This document shows positions 1 through 8,044 of a stretch of DNA of 11,715 nucleotides, piece after piece. The DNA is taken from positions 1 to 11,715 of the forward strand of contig JAICQA010000051.1 in assembly GCA_025929595.1 (NCBI GenBank), read 5' to 3'. Below the pieces are notes generated by a model that was given only the letters and a program-made list of their open reading frames with translations, was not told the origin of the DNA and did no database searches. Numbering within the stretch: position 1 is the first letter of the stretch; each line of letters opens with the position of its first letter. A program made the translations under genes and the position numbers. The stretch is from Xanthobacteraceae bacterium (GTDB lineage: Bacteria; Pseudomonadota; Alphaproteobacteria; Rhizobiales; Xanthobacteraceae).

Positions 1-383
1 GCGAGCACGAGCGACTTCCGCTCGGTCGCCTGCAAGGCGAGGTGGAGCGCGGTCTTGGCGAAGGCGTTCGGTAATTCCTTCTCGATGATCTTCTCGCCCG
101 CCGCCGGCGCCGCCTTGGGATGAATCTGAAACATCTTGCCGAGCGGATCGAACAGTCCGCCCGCGCGACCTCGATGCACGACATGGATGACCGGCGCGCC
201 TGCCGCGCGCGCGGCCTGAAGCAACTGCGCGATCTGATCGAGCGCGGGATCGACACCCGTAAGCGGCAGCCTGCCTTCGACATATTCATTCTGCGCGTCG
301 ATGATGACGACAACGGATTCGGAGAGTGGCGCGGGCTCATTGCTCGCGCCTGCCATCTGCAACAAAGTTTTTGGAGCGTTCAT
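1..383 (-). CDS. Isochorismatase-like cysteine hydrolase (partial, C-terminus off window)
   Basis: The first 127 codons of a gene that continues past the left edge. It starts at an ATG (381-383) with the peptide MNAPKTLLQMAG. The isochorismatase-like fold is recognisable: a hydrophobic strand leads into IIDAQNEY, whose Asp29 fits the family's catalytic aspartate, and EKELPNAF carries Lys102, fitting the catalytic lysine. The nucleophilic cysteine normally lies further on and is outside the window, so a complete triad cannot be confirmed. Members hydrolyse amide, imide or vinyl-ether bonds in small cytoplasmic substrates; the substrate here cannot be told. The gene lies 149 bases downstream of glyQ on the same strand. 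The gap holds a hairpin and an AT-richer stretch, so it may have its own promoter. Family assignment is secure; specific function is unknown. Confidence 0.85.
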   Translation of the reverse strand, partial: MNAPKTLLQMAGASNEPAPLSESVVVIIDAQNEYVEGRLPLTGVDPALDQIAQLLQAARAAGAPVIHVVHRGRAGGLFDPLGKMFQIHPKAAPAAGEKIIEKELPNAFAKTALHLALQATERKSLVL

Positions 384-480
384 GGGCGAAGTCTCGCAAT
401 CAAATGTGGCTTGAAAATTGAGATACGCAGGCAACGCGGATTAAATTTTCGACGGTTAACTGAAGCTTGCACGAAACACA
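384..480 (-). promoter_or_regulatory. AT-richer leader, possible promoter of the hydrolase gene
   Basis: This stretch between the glyQ hairpin and the hydrolase start is clearly richer in A and T than the surrounding coding DNA. Read on the minus strand it contains TTTAAT (440-445), five of six matches to a -10 box. No convincing -35 element sits at the right distance, so the promoter call is weak. No clear Shine-Dalgarno sequence precedes the ATG at 383. Confidence 0.25.
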
Positions 481-483
481 GAG

Positions 484-527
484 CGGGCCGCGAAAGCGGA
501 AACCGTTTCACAGGAATGCGCGGCCCG
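484..527 (-). terminator. Inverted repeat just after glyQ, candidate terminator
   Basis: A perfect 9-base inverted repeat: cgggccgcg at 484-492 pairs with cgcggcccg at 519-527, with a 26-base loop. It begins 5 bases after the glyQ stop codon. On the minus strand the stem is followed by CTCTGTGTTT, only moderately T-rich, so it is not a textbook intrinsic terminator. The long loop also contains a small gaaac/gtttc repeat. It could end or attenuate glyQ transcripts, or protect their 3' end. Confidence 0.35.
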
Positions 528-532
528 AGTCC

Positions 533-1459
533 CTAGCGTCCTCCTTCGGTCTTCAGCCACGCCGCGCCGCAAGCCTTCGCCAGCTCGCGCACGCGCAGAA
601 TAAAGCTCTGCCGCTCGGTCACGGAGATAACGCCGCGCGCATCGAGCAGATTGAACATGTGGCTTGCCTTGATGCACTGGTCGTAGGCCGGCAGCGCCAG
701 CAGATGCGTTTCTCCCTTGTCGCCGAGTGAAAGCAGGCGCTTGCACTCTTCCTCGGCGTCCTTGAAATGACGCAGCAGCATGTCCGTGTCGGCATATTCG
801 AAATTGTAGCGCGAATATTCCTGCTCGGCCTGAAGAAACACGTCGCCGTAGGTGACTTTCTCCGCGCCCTCGCGGCCGTTGAAATTGAGGTCATAGACGT
901 TTTCGACACCCTGCACATACATGGCGAGCCGTTCGAGCCCGTAGGTGAGTTCTCCCGAAACGGGACGGCATTCGAAGCCCGCCACCTGCTGAAAGTAGGT
1001 GAACTGCGACACTTCCATCCCGTCGCACCAGCATTCCCAGCCGAGCCCCCACGCGCCGAGCGTCGGACTCTCCCAGTCGTCCTCGACAAAACGGATGTCG
1101 TGCAGCGCGCGATCGATGCCGATCGCCTCTAACGACTTCAGGTACAGGTCCTGAATGTCGTCGGGCGAGGGCTTCAGGATCACCTGGTATTGGTAGTAGT
1201 GCTGGAGCCGGTTCGGGTTTTCGCCATAGCGCCCGTCCTTCGGGCGGCGCGAGGGCTGCACGTAGGCGGCCTTCCACGGCTTCGGACCGAGCGCGCGCAG
1301 CGTTGTCGCCGGGTGAAACGTGCCCGCACCGACTTCCATGTCGTAGGGCTGCAAAATCACGCAGCCCTGCTTCGCCCAGAAATTCTGGAGCGTCAGGATT
1401 AGCCCCTGGAACGAGCGCGCAGGGCTGAGAGCATCGAGCGATTTGTCGGGAGCGTTCAT
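533..1459 (-). CDS. glyQ: Glycine--tRNA ligase alpha subunit
   Basis: The catalytic alpha chain of the bacterial alpha2beta2 glycyl-tRNA synthetase, which activates glycine with ATP and, with GlyS, charges tRNA-Gly in the cytoplasm. The 308 residues match the usual length of about 300. Visible blocks are FQGLILTLQNFWAKQGC (residues 17-33), the active-site stretch ILQPYDMEVGAGTFHP (35-50), a motif 2-like region from YVQPSRRP to YYQYQVILKPSP (66-99) and motif 3 GLERLAMYVQG (174-184). The ATG at 1457-1459 fits the family N-terminus, although no good Shine-Dalgarno sequence precedes it. It is the last gene before the hydrolase in a minus-strand run and lies 81 bases after macB. The beta chain gene glyS, often close to glyQ, is not in the window and may lie beyond the left edge. 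Confidence 0.98.
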   Translation of the reverse strand: MNAPDKSLDALSPARSFQGLILTLQNFWAKQGCVILQPYDMEVGAGTFHPATTLRALGPKPWKAAYVQPSRRPKDGRYGENPNRLQHYYQYQVILKPSPDDIQDLYLKSLEAIGIDRALHDIRFVEDDWESPTLGAWGLGWECWCDGMEVSQFTYFQQVAGFECRPVSGELTYGLERLAMYVQGVENVYDLNFNGREGAEKVTYGDVFLQAEQEYSRYNFEYADTDMLLRHFKDAEEECKRLLSLGDKGETHLLALPAYDQCIKASHMFNLLDARGVISVTERQSFILRVRELAKACGAAWLKTEGGR

Positions 1460-1494
1460 GTAGCGAAAGGTTCTGGACCGGCCGGTTCTCGAGT

Positions 1495-1524
1495 GCGGCG
1501 GACCTTAGGGAGGGAGCCCGCCGC
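1495..1524 (-). other. Stem-loop between macB and glyQ
   Basis: A perfect 7-base inverted repeat, gcggcgg (1495-1501) and ccgccgc (1518-1524), encloses a 16-base loop in the 81-base macB-glyQ gap. Nearer glyQ lies a perfect 10-base palindrome, accggccggt (1477-1486). No T-run follows on the minus strand. It may act as a weak terminator or attenuator separating macB from glyQ, or as a structured glyQ leader. GC-rich repeats of this size also arise by chance. Confidence 0.25.
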
Positions 1525-1540
1525 GATCAAGCGGCCAAAA

Positions 1541-3517
<1,977 letters not shown>

Positions 3518-3520
3518 GGC

Positions 3521-4729
3521 TCAGAAGCCCCGGAAGCGGATCGCGTTCGGGCCTTTCTGTCCGGCCGGCGCCTCCGCCGTGCCGATGACGACGCGTTCGC
3601 CGAGCTTGAGGCCCTCCTTCACTTCCGCGAGCTGGCGGCTGGAGAGCCCGATCTTCACGCGCCGCGTCTCGACGCGGTCGCCGTTCTGCACCCGTGCCAC
3701 GTAAGCGTCGTCGCCGCCGCGCGGCGCCGGGCGAAGCGCGGCCATCGGCACGACCGGCACGTCCTTCGCGCGCCCGAGCACGAAGAACACCTGCGCCGTC
3801 ATATTGGTCATCAGGAGACGTTCCTTGTTCGGAACGTCGATCAGCACGTTATAGAGCACGACGTCGTTCACCGTTTCGGGCGTCGGCAGCACCTGCATGA
3901 CCTTCGCCTCGAGCTTTTTGTCCGGCATGCCGAGCGTCGTGAAATAGGCGTCCATGCCGGCCTTGATGCGCGGAATGTCGGCCTCCGCCACCTGCGCCCA
4001 CACCGTCATCGTGTCGAGATCGGCGATGCGCACGATCACCGGCGCCGACTGGCTCGCATTCACCGTCTGGCCTTCATAGGCGACCTGGTGAACGACCGTG
4101 CCGGCCATCGGCGCGTGGATTTTCGTGTAGCCGAGATTGGCCTCGTCGCCCCTGAGCGTCGCGGTCGTCTGGTCGATCTGCGCCTTGAGCGCCGCGATCT
4201 TGCCTTCGGTAATCCGCACCGTCGCGTTCGCGGCCTCCGCCGCGTCCTTGCTCGTCGCGTTGGTCTTGAGCAATTGCTGGCTGCGCTCCTCGCGCGCGCG
4301 ATCGAGTACGAGCTGTGCTTTGGATTGCGCAAGCTGCGCCTTCAGGTTCTCGACCTGCGCGCGGTTCGCGAGCACGCGCGTCTGGTAAACGGTCGGATCG
4401 ATCTCGGCGAGCAACTGGCCTTTCTCGACCACGTCGCCGATCTCGACATGCACCTGGCGCAACTGTCCCGACACCTGCGTGCCGACATCGACGAACGTCT
4501 TCGGCTGGACCTTCGCGAGCGCCGTTACCGTGCGCTCGATGCTGCCGACGGCGATAGGCTCGGTGCGCACGGCCGCTTGCGGATTACCGCTCGACCCGAA
4601 ATAGAGCGCGGCCATGATCGCGAATGCGCCGGCGACCACCGCGATTTCAAGCGCGACCTGCCGGCGCGAGCGGCGGAAATAGCCGCGCGTCGTGCGTTTC
4701 AGGTTGTCGGTATCGAGCCTTTGCAGCAT
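3521..4729 (-). CDS. macA: MacA-type periplasmic adaptor (membrane fusion protein)
   Basis: The adaptor that links MacB to an outer-membrane channel. A basic cytoplasmic N-terminus (residues 1-25) precedes one membrane helix (about 26-44). The paired halves of a lipoyl-type domain (about 79-112 and 197-236, the latter with YTKIHAPMAGTV) flank an alpha-helical hairpin rich in Ala, Gln and Lys (about 115-193). Beta-barrel and membrane-proximal domains follow (about 240-385). The 402 residues are slightly longer than E. coli MacA (about 371). The ATG at 4727-4729 is preceded by TGAGGA, whose TGA is the stop codon of the upstream small protein, so translation is probably coupled. macB follows after 3 bases. 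No TolC-like gene is visible, so the outer-membrane partner must be encoded elsewhere. The substrate is unknown. Confidence 0.92.
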   Translation of the reverse strand: MLQRLDTDNLKRTTRGYFRRSRRQVALEIAVVAGAFAIMAALYFGSSGNPQAAVRTEPIAVGSIERTVTALAKVQPKTFVDVGTQVSGQLRQVHVEIGDVVEKGQLLAEIDPTVYQTRVLANRAQVENLKAQLAQSKAQLVLDRAREERSQQLLKTNATSKDAAEAANATVRITEGKIAALKAQIDQTTATLRGDEANLGYTKIHAPMAGTVVHQVAYEGQTVNASQSAPVIVRIADLDTMTVWAQVAEADIPRIKAGMDAYFTTLGMPDKKLEAKVMQVLPTPETVNDVVLYNVLIDVPNKERLLMTNMTAQVFFVLGRAKDVPVVPMAALRPAPRGGDDAYVARVQNGDRVETRRVKIGLSSRQLAEVKEGLKLGERVVIGTAEAPAGQKGPNAIRFRGF

Positions 4730-4741
4730 CGCTCTTCGTCC

Positions 4742-4930
4742 TCAGCGCCGATGCGGCCGATAGACACCGCTCTTCGGATCGCGTTCCAGTTTCTCGACCG
4801 GCTTCGCGACGGCGCCGTCGCGGCGGAACTGGTCGAGTTCGGCGTTCGCCTTGCGCGACAAGGTGGAAAACAGCCTGGCTGCTGCGAGCGCGGAGATCGC
4901 GCCGATAGCCCAGACGATAACCGGCGGCAT
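4742..4930 (-). CDS. Small single-pass membrane protein of the S49-peptidase locus
   Basis: A 62-residue protein of unknown function. Residues 3-22 (PVIVWAIGAISALAAARLF) form one predicted membrane helix. A charged tail follows, containing LSRKANAELDQFRRDG and ending in a conserved-looking LERDPKSGVYRP block. An excellent Shine-Dalgarno sequence, TAAGGAG (4939-4945), lies 8 bases before the ATG, which strongly supports a real gene. It starts 34 bases after the S49 peptidase stop and ends 12 bases before macA, so it is probably co-transcribed with both. From memory, short proteins of this build sit beside the sppA-like gene in many Hyphomicrobiales; this was not checked here. A role as partner or anchor of the peptidase is speculation. 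Confidence 0.8.
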   Translation of the reverse strand: MPPVIVWAIGAISALAAARLFSTLSRKANAELDQFRRDGAVAKPVEKLERDPKSGVYRPHRR

Positions 4931-4938
4931 GTTGGGGG

Positions 4939-4945
4939 CTCCTTA
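4939..4945 (-). promoter_or_regulatory. Strong ribosome binding site of the small membrane protein
   Basis: TAAGGAG on the minus strand lies 8 bases before the ATG at 4930. It is the best Shine-Dalgarno match in the window and fixes both the start and the reality of a gene short enough to be missed. Confidence 0.75.
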
Positions 4946-4964
4946 CGGCCACATTACCGGTTGA

Positions 4965-5825
4965 TTACAACCCATAGCGCGCCCACAGCGAACGCGCTTC
5001 AAGCGAGGAGATAAGCGTGGCCGCCCAGTCGCCCGCAAATTCCTGGCCGATGCCGGGAACCTTGCGGCCGAACCAGCCGGACGGCGGCGAGATAAGCTTG
5101 ATCATGACGTTCTTGCCATATTTCGACCTGAGCGTGCCGCGCAGTTCGCCGATGCCGTCCACGAGGCCGAGCTTTTCGGAGTCGGCCCCTGTCCAGAACT
5201 CGCCGGAGAACAGCGTCTTGTCCGGCGCCTTGAGCTTTTTTCCGCGCCGTTCTTTCACAAGCGAAATGAATAGCGCATGAATTTCTTTTTGAGCCGCCTT
5301 TAACCGTTTCACGTCGTCGGCGTCTTCGGGCTGGAACGGATCGAGCATCATCTTCTTTTCGCCCGCGGTGTAGACGCGGCGGTCGATGCCGATCTTGGCG
5401 AGCAGCTTATGGAAGCCGAAGCTCGCGCTCACGACGCCGATCGAGCCGGCGATGGACGAGGGATCGACGAAGATTTCGTCGCCCGCCGTCGCGATCATGT
5501 AGCCGCCCGATGCCGCCACGTCCTCGACGAACACGAGCACTTTCTTCTTGTGCTCATCGGCAAGCGAGCGGATGCGCTGATGGATGAGATGCGATTGCAC
5601 CGGCGAGCCGCCCGGCGAATTGATAATGATGGCGACCGCTTTCGCCTGCTTGACCGAGAACGCGCGCTCGAGCGTCTTTGCTGACGACGCGAGCGTCATG
5701 CCGGGCGTGAGCGGTGTCGAGAAGCCGATCGGTCCGGTGAGCCGCACGACGGTCACCAGCGCGGCGTCGCGCCGGAAACGCCGTGGAATGAACCCGGCGA
5801 GGCGCTGCATGAAGGTCTTTGCCAT
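4965..5825 (-). CDS. S49 family peptidase, SppA/SohB type
   Basis: A serine peptidase of the signal-peptide-peptidase A clan, using a Ser-Lys dyad. At 286 residues it is the short single-domain form, like B. subtilis SppA rather than the duplicated E. coli enzyme. The substrate-binding stretch INSPGGSP (69-75) is followed by DVAASGGYMIA with nucleophile Ser106, then PSSIAGSIGVV (122-132) and TAGEKK with Lys158. The 52-residue spacing equals that of the B. subtilis dyad (Ser147, Lys199). Such enzymes degrade cleaved signal peptides or membrane-protein fragments. No hydrophobic N-terminal helix is visible; residues 1-20 are basic and amphipathic (KTFMQRLAGFIPRRFRRD), so it looks cytoplasmic or membrane-peripheral. 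It precedes the small membrane protein by 34 bases. The ATG at 5823-5825 has only a weak ribosome binding site, and a strong hairpin lies just upstream. Confidence 0.92.
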   Translation of the reverse strand: MAKTFMQRLAGFIPRRFRRDAALVTVVRLTGPIGFSTPLTPGMTLASSAKTLERAFSVKQAKAVAIIINSPGGSPVQSHLIHQRIRSLADEHKKKVLVFVEDVAASGGYMIATAGDEIFVDPSSIAGSIGVVSASFGFHKLLAKIGIDRRVYTAGEKKMMLDPFQPEDADDVKRLKAAQKEIHALFISLVKERRGKKLKAPDKTLFSGEFWTGADSEKLGLVDGIGELRGTLRSKYGKNVMIKLISPPSGWFGRKVPGIGQEFAGDWAATLISSLEARSLWARYGL

Positions 5826-5842
5826 GAAGTTGTCCGTGATCG

Positions 5843-5863
5843 GCGCGGGCAGGGTGCCCGCGC
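5843..5863 (-). other. Perfect hairpin between methyltransferase and S49 peptidase genes
   Basis: gcgcgggca (5843-5851) and tgcccgcgc (5855-5863) form a perfect 9-base stem with a 3-base loop. It sits in the 68-base gap after the methyltransferase stop and 17 bases before the peptidase ATG. No T-run follows it on the minus strand, so it is not a classical intrinsic terminator. It may attenuate read-through, stabilise the upstream mRNA end, or shape ribosome access to the peptidase start. Confidence 0.5.
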
Positions 5864-5893
5864 TTCCTGCTGACCGCTCTATGTAGGCGGAGT

Positions 5894-6670
5894 TTACGCC
5901 AAATCGAGCGCCGCCGCTCCGCGCAGCACCGCCTCAGCCTGGTGGGTGGGGCGGCTGTCGTCGCCCGCGAGCACAAAGCCCGGCTGCAGCAGCATCGGCC
6001 CGCGCTTGCCCTTCTGCGCCCGCACGATCACGCGGATCGCCGCGGCATCGGCATGGGGGTGGATCGGAATCACTTCCGCGCCACCGAACTGGCCGTTGAG
6101 CGCGGCCAGGATTGCCATGATCGATTCCGGCCGATGAATGAGCACGATGCGGCCGCTCGAACGCAAGAGCCGCTCGCCGGCCTGTATCCACGACGCAATG
6201 TCGCTCTCGGGCGCGGTGTGCGCGCGCTTGCGCGCGGCGTCGGGCGAGGGGCGGCGCTGCGCTGGATCGTTGAACGGCGGATTCATGATGACGAGGTCGG
6301 CGCTCCCCGCCGCCGGCTTCGGCGGTCCGCCGCGGCGCGCGAGCTTTGCGACGTCGGCCCGCACCGAGACGGTTTTCTCCGCGAACTTGTTGCGCTCCGC
6401 ATTCACTGCAGCGAGCCGTGCGAGGTCCTCGTCGATCTCAACGAACGTGACATGCCGTGCCGCGTTGCGCGCGAGCAGCGCGAGCCCCGCCGTGCCGATG
6501 CCGCTGCCGAGATCGACGGCGGTTTGCGATTTGGGCGCGGCGGCCGCGAGCAGGATCGCGTCATGACCCGCGCGATGCCCGCGCGCGGGCTGCAATAGTT
6601 GCAGCCGCCCGCCGAGCACGGCGTCGTCGGTCACCGCGAATGGAAAGCGCGGCGTTTCAAGCGATGGCAT
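5894..6670 (-). CDS. TrmN6-like class I SAM methyltransferase (N6-adenine type)
   Basis: A Rossmann-fold methyltransferase resembling TrmN6/YfiC, which methylates N6 of A37 in tRNA1(Val). Numbering from the ATG, the SAM-binding motif I is AVDLGSGIGTAGLAL (about 51-65), the acidic strand-2 end is FVEIDED (about 75-81), and the catalytic motif is IMNPPFND (about 127-134); NPPF is typical of N6-adenine and glutamine methyltransferases. The 258 residues suit the family. The ATG at 6668-6670 overlaps the end of the DUF2007 gene by 14 bases. A TTG two codons upstream (6674-6676) is an alternative start with a GAGG six bases before it. Translation is probably coupled to the DUF2007 gene. The exact RNA or protein target is inferred from family resemblance only. 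Confidence 0.88.
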   Translation of the reverse strand: MPSLETPRFPFAVTDDAVLGGRLQLLQPARGHRAGHDAILLAAAAPKSQTAVDLGSGIGTAGLALLARNAARHVTFVEIDEDLARLAAVNAERNKFAEKTVSVRADVAKLARRGGPPKPAAGSADLVIMNPPFNDPAQRRPSPDAARKRAHTAPESDIASWIQAGERLLRSSGRIVLIHRPESIMAILAALNGQFGGAEVIPIHPHADAAAIRVIVRAQKGKRGPMLLQPGFVLAGDDSRPTHQAEAVLRGAAALDLA

Positions 6671-6875
6671 GTCCAAGCCCCGCCTCGGTCAGCAACCGCT
6701 TTGCCTTGTCTGCTTCATCGTCGGCCACCAGCACGCGCCGCGGCAACACGCCGAGGGATCCTTCCAGCACGCTCATGTGCCGGTCGGCGATCATGCACTC
6801 GATCCCGGCACCCTTCAGCAGTGCCTCGATGGCGGTGATCAGCACCGCGTCGTTCGTGCGCAGCAGTTCCGTCAT
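6657..6875 (-). CDS. DUF2007 domain protein
   Basis: A 72-residue protein beginning MTELLRTNDAVLITAIEALL, with the compact beta-alpha-beta pattern of DUF2007 (named a putative signal-transducing protein domain): residues 1-20, then GAGIECMIADRHMS (22-35), VLPRRVLVADDEADKAKRLL (43-62) and a short tail. No enzyme motif, membrane helix or signal peptide is visible, and the family's function is unknown. Its ATG overlaps the stop of the upstream glycosyltransferase by 4 bases (ATGA), and its 3' end overlaps the methyltransferase start, so the three genes form one tightly coupled unit. No Shine-Dalgarno sequence precedes the start, consistent with re-initiation. Confidence 0.88.
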   Translation of the reverse strand: MTELLRTNDAVLITAIEALLKGAGIECMIADRHMSVLEGSLGVLPRRVLVADDEADKAKRLLTEAGLGHAIA

Positions 6876-7891
6876 GTGCCGCTACGGCGTTCGACGTGGT
6901 ACGGCGCCCGATGCGCGAGATAAGCGAGCCGCTTCATCTCGCGCCGTCCGCGCGTCACGGTGTCGAGCACGAGGCCGGCGGTCATCGAGAGAATTGCAGC
7001 GAGCATCATGCCGGTGGCGAGGATCGCAGTCGGCAGCCGCGGCACGAGACCGGTGGCGAGATAAGTTTCGATCACCGGCACCGCGAGGGCGATGGACAAT
7101 GCCGCGAGCACGAGCGCGCCGAAGCCGAAGAACTGGAGCGGCCGCTCGGTGCGATAAAGCCGCTGTATCATCCACGAGATGCGCAGCCCGTCGCGCCAGG
7201 TGTTGAGCTTCGAGGCCGAACCCTCCGGCCGCGTGAAATAGGGCGTCTCCACTTCCCCGACCGGCATGCCGAGTTCGAGCGCGTGGATGGTCAGCTCCGT
7301 CTCGATCTCGAAGCCGCCCGACAGCGCGGGGAAAGATTTCACGAAACGGCGCGAGAAGGCGCGATAGCCGGAAAGAATGTCGGTGAACGCGTTGCCGAAC
7401 ATGCCGGCGACGAACCAGGTAAAGAGCGCATTGCCCGAACGGTGCCCGCGGCGGTAGGCGGCGATCTCGCGGTCGACACGCGTGCCCACCACCATGTCGA
7501 GATTTTCCGCGATCAGCTTTTCGATCATCTTCGGCGCGCTCGGCGCGTCATAGGTCGCGTCGCCGTCGGCCATGATATAAATGTCGGCATCGATGTCGGC
7601 GAACATGCGCCGCACGACATTGCCCTTGCCCTGCCGGATTTCCGTGCCGACCACGGCGCCCGCATTGCGCGCGACCTCGGCCGTGCGGTCCTTCGAATTG
7701 TTGTCGTAGACGTGAATAACGGCGTTCGGCAGCGCCTGCCGGAATCCTTCGACCACCTTCGCGATTGCCACTTCTTCGTTGTAGCAGGGCACGAGCACCG
7801 CGATCCGGCGCTCGGCGAGCGCACTGCTGGGCAGGCGGGCCGGCTCGATTGTCGCAGGCGCCGTGGCGCCGCGCGGGTTGGTCACGATCAT
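6872..7891 (-). CDS. Family 2 glycosyltransferase with C-terminal membrane helices (DPM1/GtrB-like)
   Basis: A 339-residue GT2 enzyme of the type that transfers a sugar from a nucleotide donor to polyprenyl phosphate at the inner membrane. After a 28-residue Pro/Ala-rich leader comes the GT-A domain: IAVLVPCYNEE (30-40), VYDNNSKDRTAEVA (61-74), the metal-binding MADGDATYD (107-115), VVGTRVDRE (134-142) and DILSGYRAFSRRF (171-183). Two membrane helices follow (about 255-275 and 287-309), then a basic tail. The ATG at 7889-7891 has AGGAG only one base upstream; the GTG two codons on (7883-7885) has it at 7 bases and may be the true start, giving 337 residues. It overlaps the DUF2007 gene by 4 bases. 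Sugar donor and lipid acceptor are unknown; the polyprenyl synthase gene diverges from it. Confidence 0.9.
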   Translation of the reverse strand: MIVTNPRGATAPATIEPARLPSSALAERRIAVLVPCYNEEVAIAKVVEGFRQALPNAVIHVYDNNSKDRTAEVARNAGAVVGTEIRQGKGNVVRRMFADIDADIYIMADGDATYDAPSAPKMIEKLIAENLDMVVGTRVDREIAAYRRGHRSGNALFTWFVAGMFGNAFTDILSGYRAFSRRFVKSFPALSGGFEIETELTIHALELGMPVGEVETPYFTRPEGSASKLNTWRDGLRISWMIQRLYRTERPLQFFGFGALVLAALSIALAVPVIETYLATGLVPRLPTAILATGMMLAAILSMTAGLVLDTVTRGRREMKRLAYLAHRAPYHVERRSGT

Positions 7892-7892
7892 G

Positions 7893-7897
7893 CTCCT
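7893..7897 (-). promoter_or_regulatory. Ribosome binding site that questions the glycosyltransferase start
   Basis: AGGAG on the minus strand lies one base before the ATG at 7891 but seven bases before the in-frame GTG at 7885. The usual spacing of 5 to 9 bases favours the GTG. Confidence 0.5.
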
Positions 7898-7925
7898 AAT
7901 TTAGCTGGAAAGGGCCTGGCGCCAA
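7898..7925 (-). promoter_or_regulatory. Candidate promoter of the glycosyltransferase operon
   Basis: On the minus strand TTGGCG (7920-7925) and TAAATT (7898-7903) are spaced by 16 bases, each matching four of six consensus positions. The -10 box would abut the AGGAG, so transcription would begin at about the ATG (7891) and give a leaderless or nearly leaderless message. This conflicts with use of that AGGAG as a ribosome binding site, so only one of the two readings is likely to be right. Confidence 0.25.
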
Positions 7926-7988
7926 AGCAGCCGCTCTTCGGGGATAAACATGCAACGGCTGTCACTTCGGCGGCGTTAACAACTGGCC

Positions 7989-8017
7989 TTGCCCGCAGGT
8001 TCCGTGCTTTCTAGGCT
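7989..8017 (+). promoter_or_regulatory. Candidate promoter of the polyprenyl synthase gene
   Basis: TTGCCC (7989-7994) and TAGGCT (8012-8017) are separated by exactly 17 bases in the 153-base divergent gap, 28 bases before the GTG start. The -35 matches four of six positions and follows the CTTG form common in alphaproteobacteria; the -10 matches three of six. Confidence 0.3.
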
Positions 8018-8031
8018 CTTTCGGGCGGGTC

Positions 8032-8036
8032 GGAGA
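8032..8036 (+). promoter_or_regulatory. Ribosome binding site of the polyprenyl synthase gene
   Basis: GGAGA lies 8 bases before the GTG at 8045 and supports that codon over later ATG codons in the same frame. Confidence 0.6.
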
Positions 8037-8044
8037 AAATTCCG

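Noticed and set aside
120..536. A 138-codon plus-strand frame at the left edge
   Set aside because: It is antisense to the isochorismatase-like hydrolase, whose catalytic motifs are clear on the minus strand.
4647..4952. A 101-codon minus-strand frame overlapping the small membrane protein and the macA start
   Set aside because: It is Arg-rich with no motif. The 62-codon frame in the same place has the proper ribosome binding site, a membrane helix and operon spacing.
6896..8014. A 372-codon plus-strand frame opposite the glycosyltransferase gene
   Set aside because: It mirrors a gene with clear GT2 motifs and shows no family features of its own.
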